Positions 1 to 7,175 of a stretch of 64,000 bases of DNA are shown piece after piece (the stretch's first letter is position 1; each line of letters begins with the position of its first letter). Source of the stretch: Shewanella sp. NIFS-20-20 (GTDB lineage Bacteria; Pseudomonadota; Gammaproteobacteria; Enterobacterales; Shewanellaceae); NCBI RefSeq assembly GCF_019209865.1, contig NZ_JAHUTT010000007.1, positions 1-64,000 of the forward strand, in the 5' to 3' direction. The notes beneath the pieces were generated by a model. The model saw only the letters and a list, made by a program, of their open reading frames with translations, did no database searches and was not told the DNA's origin. Made by a program: the position numbers and the translations under genes.

Positions 1-2
1 AA

Positions 3-401
3 GCGCCAACCCTTGAGCAATCACATTACACCAGTATTCAATTACGCCTCCAAGCAGCACTAAGCGGCCAACAACCGGCATCGCTCATGCAGTTTACTGG
101 CAATGAGTGTGACAACCAGCCTAATGGTCTTCACTTTGACGTTAAAGATTACCTCGAATTGATAGAAGACACCGGCCGGATAGTCCGCAATGACAAGCGA
201 GGCAGTATAAATAACGGCAGCAGCCGGGTGCTTGAGCGCTTGAATATATCGCCAGAGAATTGGCTTAAACTTGCCACTGAATTTGGCCAGTTATTCCATG
301 GGCCGGCAGGAAATACGCAAGAGCTGGATAAATTTTGTGAGCATTTACAAAAACGACGACGGCACTTTGTCAAGAGTTGTCAGTATTTGAATACCCACTG
401 A
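3..401 (+). CDS. REP-associated tyrosine transposase-like protein, C-terminal part only
   Basis: The frame is open from the left edge to a TAA at 399-401, giving the last 132 residues of a protein that starts outside the window. The stretch DYLELIEDTGRIVRNDKRG, followed by a region resembling LERLNISPENWL and a C-terminal basic tail, matches my memory of the C-terminal extension of Y1/HUH transposase-like proteins (RAYT family) common in Shewanella. The HUH and catalytic Tyr motifs would lie upstream and are not visible. An internal ATG at 87 is not a convincing start because the similarity begins before it. Whether the gene is intact cannot be told from here. Confidence 0.6.
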   Translation, partial: APTLEQSHYTSIQLRLQAALSGQQPASLMQFTGNECDNQPNGLHFDVKDYLELIEDTGRIVRNDKRGSINNGSSRVLERLNISPENWLKLATEFGQLFHGPAGNTQELDKFCEHLQKRRRHFVKSCQYLNTH

Positions 402-791
402 CAGATAGCCACTGAACTCCCCCTTTTCCCCTAAAAATTAACTCATTGTCCATGAGTCGATTTAGCCTGCCCGAATCACAGTGATGACCTGCAAATAAGC
501 GCCATATCTTTCAACTAAACACAAGGTGAGAGTCTAACAGGGCCGTTGAAACGTTATGACCTCGTTAAGCGTGAGATGATTGCTGACATAGCGCGAGGAT
601 GCGGGTTAAATCATTGTTTTATTGTGGGTGGCTTCTTAATTACTTTATTGTGGGTGGCGTCTTAATTACTTCTTAATTAGCTTTAGCAAATGCCGTTTTG
701 CAATGAGACGAATCGTGCAGCGTATTGAGATGAGCAATCTAGATTAGGAATAGTGAGTCTAAGCAGAGGTCGCCGGAGATGGCCCTTGCTT
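402..791. other. Non-coding spacer left of the integrated element
   Basis: About 390 bp with no credible gene. It contains the 26-bp tandem repeat listed separately and otherwise no clear RNA, promoter or terminator. Before the element inserted, this DNA would have lain directly downstream of the tRNA-Arg gene now at 7160-7235. Confidence 0.6.
618..669 (+). repeat. Two tandem copies of a 26-bp repeat
   Basis: Copies at 618-643 and 644-669 differ at one base (cttc versus cgtc in the middle). A partial third unit (ttcttaatta) follows. It lies about 220 bp after the transposase-like gene. Short repeats beside RAYT genes are common in Shewanella, so this may be a cognate repeat, but that is inference. 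Confidence 0.7.
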
Positions 792-808
792 ATGGTCTCC
801 CCACAGGG
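792..808 (+). repeat. Left attachment repeat (att core)
   Basis: This 17-bp sequence (atggtctccccacaggg) is identical to 7159-7175, which is the 3' terminus of the tRNA-Arg gene. It diverges immediately on both sides. This copy is therefore the displaced att core created by site-specific recombination. Confidence 0.9.
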
Positions 809-938
809 GATAAACCCGCCTAATACACCCACTTTAACCAACCTTAACAACCGCAAATATTGATATATAAAATCAACCACTTATTTTAAAATCACATTAA
901 TGGATATATATTAAATTTAATGTATATTTACCTTTAGC

Positions 939-966
939 GGGAGATTGGTGGGAGATAAGTGGGAGA
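939..966 (+). repeat. Three GGGAGA arm-type repeats phased at 11 bp
   Basis: GGGAGA occurs at 939-944, 950-955 and 961-966, exactly 11 bp apart, between the att core and the integrase start. The same 11-bp phased pair recurs at 7088-7104 near the right end, and inverted at 4886-4902. The position and helical phasing suit integrase arm-binding sites or operators controlling the integrase. The last copy also serves as the likely ribosome-binding site of the integrase. Confidence 0.6.
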
Positions 967-971
967 TCAAT

Positions 972-2258
972 ATGACTAAAAAAGAAAGGTTCAAGTTTAC
1001 TAAAACGCTAATAAAGCAACTCAGAGAGAGACGCGAAAACACTTATTATGGTGATACTGAAGTCCCACCTCTACATTTAAAAACTAATACTAACGGCAAT
1101 GGTTATTTTTACTTAATAAAGCGTGTTCAAGGTAAAAAGGTTTTTGTTAGCTACGGTAGTTCTGACGAAATGACTGTGGAACAAGCCCGAAAAGCAGCGC
1201 TTGATGATATAGAATTGATGCGCCAAGGGATAAACCCTAATGAGGAAAAAGCCGCGATAAGAGAGCGCAGACTTAACAGCTTTACTTATGCTGATTTGTT
1301 TGCAGCCTATAAGGCTGATTTCCAAGTCAGAATAAAAGCTGGTGAGCGTAGACCTAAATCGCTTGAGGATGCTCAATCCCTTTTCAAACTTCACACTAAG
1401 CCCTTTTTTAAAAACAAAGACGTTCGAGACCTCACTAATGATGATGCTCGAAAAATTATTTCAGATCTAAAAACGGCAAAGAGCCCTGCAATTAGTAACA
1501 AGTGCCTCACTCAAATCAAATCAATCTTTAACTACGCAAAGAAAGAAGGTCTTATTTCTGACAATCATTTTGCCGTAGCTAAAAAATTTGCAGAGCAGCC
1601 AAGAGAGCGAGTATTGACTCAAGAGGAAGAAATCAGACTTTTGGCAGCACTGGACGAAGAACCACAAATTTATAAAGACATTGTATTAATCGCTTTGCTG
1701 ACAGGACAGCGTAAAAGCTGCGTTTTGTCTTTGAGATGGGAAGAAATAGACCCGCAACAAAGAATTTGGACGATACCAGCAAGTAAGGCTAAATCTAAAA
1801 AAGGCTTAGTTGTGCCACTTATCCCCGCAGCAATGGAAATCTTAAACCGAAGAAGCCAAGAGGCTGAACAAGGCGAGGTTTTTGTATTCCCTAATAAGCG
1901 CAGCAAACTAGGTCATGTTGTTGAAAAAACAGGACAAGGAAGCTTTTGGAGACGCGTAACAAAGCGTGCAGGACTTTATTCAGACGACAAAGCACAAAGA
2001 TTAACCTTTCACGATTTAAGGCGTTCTACAGCCACCAGAATGGCGAGAGCAGGCATAGAGTTAGCCATCATTCAAAAGGCGTTAGGTCATAGCTCAATAG
2101 CGATTACACAGCGCACCTACGCACACCATGATTTAACTCAGGTTAGGGCAGGATTAGAGCATATCAGAAACGAGCCACAAACAGCCGTAGAGCTATTAAA
2201 AGAACAGCTAAAGGCACTTACACCAGAACAACGAAAAGAATTGCTAGGGGGGCTTTAG
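972..2258 (+). CDS. Tyrosine-type site-specific integrase
   Basis: A 428-residue phage-type integrase that catalyses integration and excision at the tRNA-Arg att core. It has an N-terminal DUF4102-like arm-binding part (about 1-90), a SAM-like core-binding domain (about 105-200) and a C-terminal catalytic domain. The catalytic set is visible: Arg247 (TGQRKS), His347 and Arg350 (HDLRRS), His373 (LGHSS) and Tyr383 (TQRTYAH). The ATG at 972 is preferred over the in-frame TTG at 945 because GGGAG at 961-965 is well spaced for it. The gene lies next to the left att repeat, at the end far from the tRNA. The following gene starts one base after the stop, so the two are probably co-translated. Confidence 0.95.
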   Translation: MTKKERFKFTKTLIKQLRERRENTYYGDTEVPPLHLKTNTNGNGYFYLIKRVQGKKVFVSYGSSDEMTVEQARKAALDDIELMRQGINPNEEKAAIRERRLNSFTYADLFAAYKADFQVRIKAGERRPKSLEDAQSLFKLHTKPFFKNKDVRDLTNDDARKIISDLKTAKSPAISNKCLTQIKSIFNYAKKEGLISDNHFAVAKKFAEQPRERVLTQEEEIRLLAALDEEPQIYKDIVLIALLTGQRKSCVLSLRWEEIDPQQRIWTIPASKAKSKKGLVVPLIPAAMEILNRRSQEAEQGEVFVFPNKRSKLGHVVEKTGQGSFWRRVTKRAGLYSDDKAQRLTFHDLRRSTATRMARAGIELAIIQKALGHSSIAITQRTYAHHDLTQVRAGLEHIRNEPQTAVELLKEQLKALTPEQRKELLGGL

Positions 2259-2259
2259 G

Positions 2260-2874
2260 GTGAACATTGACAATCCTGATGATATAGATGGTTACGGATG
2301 GGATTTGTATCATGTTTTTGTAGATGAACTCATTTCAGGTGGGTGTCCTGATCATTCGCTTTTATTGACAAATCTAACCAATCTTCTTTCCATGTGGAAA
2401 GCAACTGATGATCCCGGTTATTTGGATATCCTCTTACTAAATGCTGTGCAATATAGGCTTAGTTTGGGGCGCGCTATTACTTGGGAGCTGGCGAAAGCTG
2501 CGAATATTCGATTGTCGGGTAAAACAGCAGAGAGATCTGGAATAAAGGCGCAAGCAGCAAAGGTTTACATTATCAGAGTAAATGCCTGTAGTTGGATTTA
2601 TCGGCTAAGAACATATTGCGGTATGAATGCAGATGACGCCAAACATAAAGCCGCAGCGAGGCTTTATGAGGAAAATAAAAATAGTGATATCAAAGTTGAA
2701 ATGAAACCAGATACGTTAGGTAAATTGTATAACTTACTGTATCCAGAAGTGCGCATTGAGAAAATGAAAAACAATCCAATTGATCTTGAGTGGGCAAAAA
2801 ATAATGCTGAAGCATTCGAAAGCGAGTTTACTCATGTTTTACCCGTTCATTTAGAGCCAAATAGCAGGGATTAA
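2260..2874 (+). CDS. Unrecognised protein coupled to the integrase gene
   Basis: A 204-residue ORF with a GTG start directly after the integrase stop. It is acidic at the N-terminus, with several Trp and Tyr residues, a mixed basic middle (KAANIRLSGKTAERSG) and no membrane segment or signal peptide. I do not recognise a family. Its tight coupling suggests a role linked to recombination or its control, or simply shared transcription. The base composition matches the rest of the element. Confidence 0.7.
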   Translation: MNIDNPDDIDGYGWDLYHVFVDELISGGCPDHSLLLTNLTNLLSMWKATDDPGYLDILLLNAVQYRLSLGRAITWELAKAANIRLSGKTAERSGIKAQAAKVYIIRVNACSWIYRLRTYCGMNADDAKHKAAARLYEENKNSDIKVEMKPDTLGKLYNLLYPEVRIEKMKNNPIDLEWAKNNAEAFESEFTHVLPVHLEPNSRD

Positions 2875-2967
2875 TTTCGGGAATTTTTTTGCCAGATAAA
2901 TTCCTTCAGTGTTTATTCCGTATATATAAAAATATCACCTAGTTAATCAAACTAAATGGTGATAAAT

Positions 2968-3162
2968 ATGCAAAACAATCAATCTTTACTCAACAATTCT
3001 GAAGCAGCAGCTTATTTAGGCGTAACAGAGGGAACTCTAACAGTCTGGAGAAGCTGCGGCAGATACAACCTCCCCTTTGTAAAAGTTGGTCGCTTAGTCC
3101 GCTACAGGCTAACCGATTTAAACGCATTCCTAGATAGCAGAACGCAAACCAAAACCGCCTAG
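2968..3162 (+). CDS. AlpA/HTH_17-type excisionase
   Basis: A 64-residue MerR-like winged-helix protein: LLNNSEAAAYLGVTEGTL forms the HTH, followed by LPFVKVGRLVRYRLTDLNAFL, the typical wing and capping helix of excisionases and AlpA-like regulators. Such proteins direct the integrase towards excision or activate its transcription. The ATG at 2968 has GGTGA at 2957-2961 as a ribosome-binding site. The in-frame ATG at 2956 would add four residues and lacks one. Confidence 0.85.
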   Translation: MQNNQSLLNNSEAAAYLGVTEGTLTVWRSCGRYNLPFVKVGRLVRYRLTDLNAFLDSRTQTKTA

Positions 3163-3271
3163 GCTTATCCCTTGTAAGGAGAAAACTTACCTCATAAGCG
3201 TTTAATTTTATTCAATTAAAAATATTTTAGAAATAAATTCTACCAATTTACTACCGATTTTAAGGAGTTTT

Positions 3272-3460
3272 ATGAAAATTACTATCGAATAAATGAAAGC
3301 TGATTATCCACTAGCCTATATGGAATTGATGAAAATGAATGTTGGATTAATGATGCTGCTTAACTGCTTTACCACCAGCATTGTTAGTCGATTAATCCGC
3401 TATAAACTCAGCGAGTTAAACACATTCCCAGACTTAACTAGAGAGGTCATAAATGAGTAA
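3272..3460 (+). pseudogene. Relic of a second HTH_17 excisionase gene
   Basis: After AAGGAG at 3262-3267, ATG 3272 opens a frame that stops after six codons (TAA 3290-3292). ATG 3293 continues the same frame for 55 residues to TAA 3458-3460. Its last third reads VSRLIRYKLSELNTFPDL, clearly parallel to VGRLVRYRLTDLNAFLDS of the intact excisionase, and the two DNAs align without gaps over about 55 bp. The HTH-forming N-terminal part is absent and replaced by unrelated sequence. It overlaps the next gene by 8 bp. A functional short protein from ATG 3293 is possible but unlikely. Confidence 0.65.
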
Positions 3461-3857
3461 ACGATCTTATGGAGTTTCAATAGTATTAGGTCGCCTTCTA
3501 AATGGAGAGCGCCTAACAGCAGAGCAAATAACTTTTTTAACTAATGGGGAGCAACAAAGCCGGGTAATGGATGAATTAAGAAAATCGTTCATCCCTTGGG
3601 ACTGTGACGAATCGGCAAAAGATACAGTATGGTTTATCCCGCCTTCTGAAATTCATCGTTATTTCAATTGCAGAGATGAGCAGATAGAAGCCGAAAAATC
3701 ACATTATTACGCAAAAAAAACCATGAAGCTTGATCGAATATTGAGGGATGCTATCAGGTGGCGCGGTGTGAATTGGCTTATCAACCGAATCAATGAGCAG
3801 GCGGCAAATGATTCAATCTATAACGCTGAAAAGCAAGAAGGCTCTGAGAAAAAGTAA
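3453..3857 (+). CDS. Small phage-like protein, possible winged-helix regulator
   Basis: 134 residues. The start ATG overlaps the preceding relic, and GAGAGG upstream is a good ribosome-binding site. The N-terminal pattern (VLGRLLNGERLTAEQITFLTN, then a Ser/Arg-rich turn and FIPW) resembles the small winged-helix proteins found in prophages that recognise DNA, but this is a pattern impression only. The C-terminal half is basic and rich in Arg and Tyr. No signal peptide or membrane segment. Function unknown. Confidence 0.65.
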   Translation: MSKRSYGVSIVLGRLLNGERLTAEQITFLTNGEQQSRVMDELRKSFIPWDCDESAKDTVWFIPPSEIHRYFNCRDEQIEAEKSHYYAKKTMKLDRILRDAIRWRGVNWLINRINEQAANDSIYNAEKQEGSEKK

Positions 3858-3943
3858 TCTCAAAGCCCTCCAATAAAAACATGGTTAGCGGTGTTAGTTT
3901 GGCGACATAAGCCGCTAACCATATTTGATAGAGTAATACTTCA

Positions 3944-4783
3944 ATGGCTGAAAGTAAAACTGAAAAAGGTTCATGGCTTCCAGAATCAATCGAACAGGCA
4001 GTAATCCAAAGCGAGTTAGATTTGCACCATACATGGATTATCTGCAAGGCAATTTCTTTCTATAAAGCAAACCGCGATTTTTACGCGTCTAATGATCACC
4101 TAGCTAAGAGCCTAGGTAAAAGCACGAGACAAATACAAAGATACGTTAAAGACCTTGAGCGCTTCGGCTGGCTTTATGTGAACCAATCAAAGTCGGTTAA
4201 TGGTTCAAGTAGAAAGCTATTACCTACCCCAAACACATTAGCAATTTTGAGGGGTGACATAGATGTCATGCCTAGGGGTGACGTAGATGTCATGGGAGGG
4301 GTGACGCCAGTGTCACCCAATAATAAAGACCATAACAAAGTTATTAATAATAAAGTTTTAACTACAACATCATTTGAAAATGATGCCGATGTTTTTTACA
4401 AGAATCATCTAAGGGAGTTAATAGCACAAGACTTAGGCATTGAACCTAATGATATGGTTTTCGAGTTTTATGAAGCTGCAAGGCAGTGGGCAGAGCTTGT
4501 TACGAATGTGGAGATACCTGAACATCCTAATACCTCAATAATTCAGCTATTGTTAAGCAATGATACATTGGCAGGCTTTGCTAACAGAAATCAGGTTATA
4601 GAGTTCCTTGATGGGCGCTACCAAGAAAGAAACGTATTCAAAAGAGACAAACCAGTAAACCTTAGCTGGCTAATGTGTGCAGAGATGGAGGACTTAGCAA
4701 GAGATGGGATTCTTAGTAGTGAAGGCTTTGCAGAGCAATGGAGTAACAACGCTGTAAAGCTTTTAGCAGAAACATTAGTTTGA
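3944..4783 (+). CDS. Winged-helix replication-initiator-like protein
   Basis: 279 residues. The N-terminal 90 form a helix-turn-helix of the HTH_36 type (NDHLAKSLGKSTRQIQRYVKDL followed by GWLYV), as in phage and plasmid replication or primosome-loading proteins. The middle (about residues 103-126, RGDIDVMPRGDVDVMG) is a low-complexity linker encoded by three DNA dyads (4251-4318), the arrangement seen in lambda-O-like genes whose origin lies inside the coding sequence. The C-terminal domain (150-279) is helical and unrecognised. A replication role is inferred, not proved. Confidence 0.7.
   Translation: MAESKTEKGSWLPESIEQAVIQSELDLHHTWIICKAISFYKANRDFYASNDHLAKSLGKSTRQIQRYVKDLERFGWLYVNQSKSVNGSSRKLLPTPNTLAILRGDIDVMPRGDVDVMGGVTPVSPNNKDHNKVINNKVLTTTSFENDADVFYKNHLRELIAQDLGIEPNDMVFEFYEAARQWAELVTNVEIPEHPNTSIIQLLLSNDTLAGFANRNQVIEFLDGRYQERNVFKRDKPVNLSWLMCAEMEDLARDGILSSEGFAEQWSNNAVKLLAETLV
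4251..4318 (+). repeat. Three tandem dyad iterons inside the rep-like gene
   Basis: GGGGTGAC starts units at 4251, 4275 and 4298, spaced 24 and 23 bp. Each unit is an inverted repeat: TGACATAGATGTCA, TGACGTAGATGTCA and GGGTGAC-N6-GTCACCC. Iterated dyads in a replication-protein gene suggest initiator-binding sites of an embedded origin. Confidence 0.65.
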
Positions 4784-5312
4784 GTAGAATTTAGTTGCAC
4801 CTAAGTTGTTTTAGTCGAGTTCAGAAGAAAACTGATAACTCAATAGACTGATTTAATGAGATTTAAATTTAAACAATCATATTTTTCTCCCACCAATCTC
4901 CCCCCACATAGGGGAATAGGCTATTTTAATTGCACCGATAAGTGCCTTTGAAATGCCCAGAAATGGGCGAACCTAAACAACAGGGAAACCTACCTTTAAA
5001 CCTAGTCTAAACCTACCCTACAAATCCCTAATAAAACCCCAAGGTCGCACAAAGGTTTTTAATTCCTAAACATTCTTATTAATTAAGACCGGTTTAATAA
5101 ATTGGCCCTTTTTAGATTGACGACATTTCACCAACCAGCACGAACGCCCGCAAACATTCTCAGATTTCACATAGAAACGCCTAAGTTCCCCATAACGCAT
5201 TAAGAAAAGCACCATAACGGCAGCTTTAACCATGTTTAACTGATAAAAACGATTAATAAATTCACTTTTAATCGAATAAATCTTTCGGAATAATCCTTGG
5301 GTGGTATAATTA
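4784..5312. other. Intergenic region of the element with inverted att-like sequence
   Basis: About 530 bp without a gene. It holds TCTCCC twice, 11 bp apart, at 4886-4902: a perfect 17-bp inverted copy of 939-955. This is followed by tctccccccacatagggg (4897-4914), which resembles the att core with small insertions. AAACCTA occurs at 4986, 4998 and 5009. A TATAAT at 5305-5310 may be the -10 box of the next gene. The rest is AT-rich with no clear structure. Confidence 0.5.
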
Positions 5313-5984
5313 ATGAACAGGCATCAAGCCATTCAAAACGGGGTTAATTTTATGCAAACAATTTCAGATTTAGTTGGTCAAACAAAGGTAGCAAGTCGCC
5401 TACACAATACGTTGATGTTCAAGGGCATCGAACAAGCAGCAGAACGCTATGAGACCGTGATTAACAAGCTTGGGTCGCTTGATATGGGTAAGCTTGCTGC
5501 ATCGGATAAGCAGGCTATTTACAAGCGCATTGAATCAGCAAATGAAAGTGTTTTACGAGAAATGCAGCAGCTAAGCAACAAGCTGTTGAGCAACCTTGCA
5601 GCCGCACAGGATAAGTTTGAGACCAATTCTAGACCAAGCCACACAGACTATCAGTTAGTCGGTTTAATGGCTGACAAACCGCCTCAAGAGTTATTGAGCA
5701 TTGCTTTCAACTCAAAAGCAGCAGCTAAGTTGTTATATGGAACGGATGCAGGAGTTATTGCAGGCTTGTCACCTGACCAAATCAAAGGGCTTGCTAAATA
5801 TGCTGCACCAGCCGAACACGCAGAAATCGAAGCGGTAGAGAAATCGCTAAACACTGTTATTAAATTTAAAGATGTTTTGGACAAGGCTCACTTTGCACAT
5901 ACTGCCAACTTTGCAGCGTCAGGAAATGACCAGAAAGTCCTAAGCATTCTTGATGATGAAACAGCCGAGCAAGAAACCGAATAA
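5313..5984 (+). CDS. Unrecognised helical protein, phage-like
   Basis: 223 residues, mainly helical and rich in Ala, Lys and Glu, with an acidic tail (DDETAEQETE). No membrane segment or known motif. The look is that of small phage accessory or scaffold-like proteins, but no family is recognised. The start is uncertain: if TATAAT at 5305-5310 is the promoter -10 box, transcription would begin near 5317 and the in-frame ATG at 5352 (MQTISDLVG) would be used. It leads a run of co-directional small genes up to 6991. Confidence 0.65.
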   Translation: MNRHQAIQNGVNFMQTISDLVGQTKVASRLHNTLMFKGIEQAAERYETVINKLGSLDMGKLAASDKQAIYKRIESANESVLREMQQLSNKLLSNLAAAQDKFETNSRPSHTDYQLVGLMADKPPQELLSIAFNSKAAAKLLYGTDAGVIAGLSPDQIKGLAKYAAPAEHAEIEAVEKSLNTVIKFKDVLDKAHFAHTANFAASGNDQKVLSILDDETAEQETE

Positions 5985-6007
5985 TAAAATAACGGGATTT
6001 TTATTGC

Positions 6008-6298
6008 ATGGCTGAATTTGAAACAGGAAATAAAAAAGGGGCGGGACGGCCAAAGGGCGCATTAAATAAGCGTTCTTTGTTGCCTAAATCCCTAAGTAAA
6101 GAAGCAATCAAACAGCTTGAAGGGAAGGTATTAGAGGGCGACATGGTAGCTATTAAGTTTGTTCTTGATAGGTTCTATCCTGCCCTTAAGCCGATTACGC
6201 CAGAAAACAGCATTGATCACCAGTTGATTGATGTTCGCATCAAAGAGGCGTACGAGTTTGAACAACGTCTAAAGGTTTTGGAAGATGCCCAGAAATAA
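6008..6298 (+). CDS. DUF5681-like small basic protein
   Basis: 96 residues. The N-terminus GNKKGAGRPKGALNKRS carries the GRPKG-x-N-K signature of DUF5681 and related small proteins, often found just upstream of phage terminase genes. The rest is helical (VAIKFVLDRFYPALKP). Here no terminase follows. DNA binding by the AT-hook-like GRPKG is plausible. The end overlaps the next gene by 14 bp. Confidence 0.65.
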   Translation: MAEFETGNKKGAGRPKGALNKRSLLPKSLSKEAIKQLEGKVLEGDMVAIKFVLDRFYPALKPITPENSIDHQLIDVRIKEAYEFEQRLKVLEDAQK

Positions 6299-6539
6299 AT
6301 CATTGCTTAACCGTATCGAACAGCTAGAAAACCGCGGCAGTGTGATCATTGATTATTTCGATTGGGAAGATCATGAGCCCTCAGACGAAGAACTGTTCAA
6401 TCAAGAGCATTATCACTTGATAAGCTCGGGGCAAATGAGCTGGGAGCAATATTGGCACTTTCAGCGAGAGCATGGGCTTCACAGTGAATTTGAAACCTAT
6501 GCCGAGTACCGCAAAGACTTGCTAGAAAATGGATGGTAG
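6285..6539 (+). CDS. Small acidic phage-like protein
   Basis: 84 residues. It begins MPRNKSLLNRIEQLENR, a module also seen at the start of the broken gene at 6543 (MKPSYLKRLESLK). It is acidic and rich in Trp, Tyr and His (YFDWEDHEPSDEE). It overlaps the DUF5681-like gene by 14 bp, which suggests translational coupling. No family recognised. Confidence 0.6.
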   Translation: MPRNKSLLNRIEQLENRGSVIIDYFDWEDHEPSDEELFNQEHYHLISSGQMSWEQYWHFQREHGLHSEFETYAEYRKDLLENGW

Positions 6540-6542
6540 CCA

Positions 6543-6723
6543 ATGAAACCAAGCTATTTAAAGCGATTAGAAAGCCTGAAAAGCAATGAAAAGCAATGAA
6601 AAGATTGTTTACCCGTACAGATACCAGTTCACTGATGAAGCCGATTACATTCGATGGATGGACGAACACAATCCTGGTACTGACTGGCGGAAGAACTACA
6701 GACCATTAGACAGCTTTTACTAA
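6543..6723 (+). pseudogene. Small gene split by a 10-bp tandem duplication
   Basis: From ATG 6543 the frame reads MKPSYLKRLESLKSNEKQ and stops. The sequence aaaagcaatg is present twice in tandem (6579-6588, 6589-6598). Removing one copy restores a continuous 56-residue frame, joining the start to IVYPYRYQFTDEADYIRWMDEHNPG... and ending at TAA 6721-6723. Alternatively translation may restart at ATG 6586, giving 45 residues. The start resembles that of the preceding gene. Confidence 0.65.
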
Positions 6724-6733
6724 GGGGTTAACC

Positions 6734-6991
6734 ATGCAATTTGATGATAGTCAGGGCTTTGAAATAGACTTTTATTGCCGAGCAATTGCAGAAAGCTACC
6801 GTATGCAGCCTTACCGGTGGCTATCCCGATTCGGTGATCTCAGGCATTCAGGAACAATCCCACCACAGCACAAACACTTAAAAAGTGAGTATCGAGAAAT
6901 CTTGCTTGATATGCGCTCAAAGGTTAAGACCGTTTACGACTCAGGCGTAAAGCCAGAATTTAAATTGAACACAGTGCAGCATTTTTCCTAA
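6734..6991 (+). CDS. Unrecognised small protein
   Basis: 85 residues with a good ribosome-binding site (AAGGGG at 6722-6727). Rich in Arg, Tyr and Phe, with no membrane segment and no recognised domain. It is the last gene of the element before the right end and probably belongs to the same transcript as the small genes before it. Confidence 0.6.
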   Translation: MQFDDSQGFEIDFYCRAIAESYRMQPYRWLSRFGDLRHSGTIPPQHKHLKSEYREILLDMRSKVKTVYDSGVKPEFKLNTVQHFS

Positions 6992-7087
6992 CAAGTAGGA
7001 AATTAGATATAAATCCATCAACACAAAAGAGCCTAGCTTGAACACAAGGCTTTAACTTTTTGCAATATATTTTCTAATGAATCAGGC

Positions 7088-7104
7088 GGGAGAATAGCGG
7101 GAGA
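7088..7104 (+). repeat. Right-end GGGAGA arm-type repeat pair
   Basis: GGGAGA at 7088-7093 and 7099-7104, 11 bp apart. It has the same orientation and phasing as the left-end cluster and lies 55 bp inside the right att core. A likely integrase arm site. Confidence 0.5.
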
Positions 7105-7158
7105 ACGCCGAACCAATAACAACCCAAGCTATTGTTTTATATGATTTTTTATATTGAA

Positions 7159-7175
7159 ATGGTCTCCCCACAGGG
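7159..7175 (+). repeat. Right attachment repeat within tRNA-Arg
   Basis: Identical over 17 bp to 792-808. It covers the CCA and 3' acceptor/T-arm end of the tRNA gene on the minus strand, defining the insertion point. Confidence 0.9.

Larger units (their letters stand above)
792..7175. mobile_element. Integrative element of about 6.4 kb inserted at the 3' end of tRNA-Arg(CCU)
   Basis: It is bounded by perfect 17-bp direct repeats at 792-808 and 7159-7175. The right copy is the last part of the tRNA-Arg gene including the encoded CCA, so integration leaves the tRNA intact. Cargo: tyrosine integrase, excisionase and an excisionase relic, a replication-initiator-like winged-helix gene, and five to seven small unrecognised genes. 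The DNA is visibly richer in A+T than the flagellar region. No capsid, portal, large terminase or conjugation gene is visible, so it is not a complete prophage or ICE. A phage satellite or a mobilisable island are the best guesses. Confidence 0.85.

Noticed and set aside
4986..5015. AAACCTA three times at 11-12 bp spacing, possible iterons
   Set aside because: Short, imperfect outside seven bases and without symmetry; the dyads at 4251-4318 are a much better candidate.
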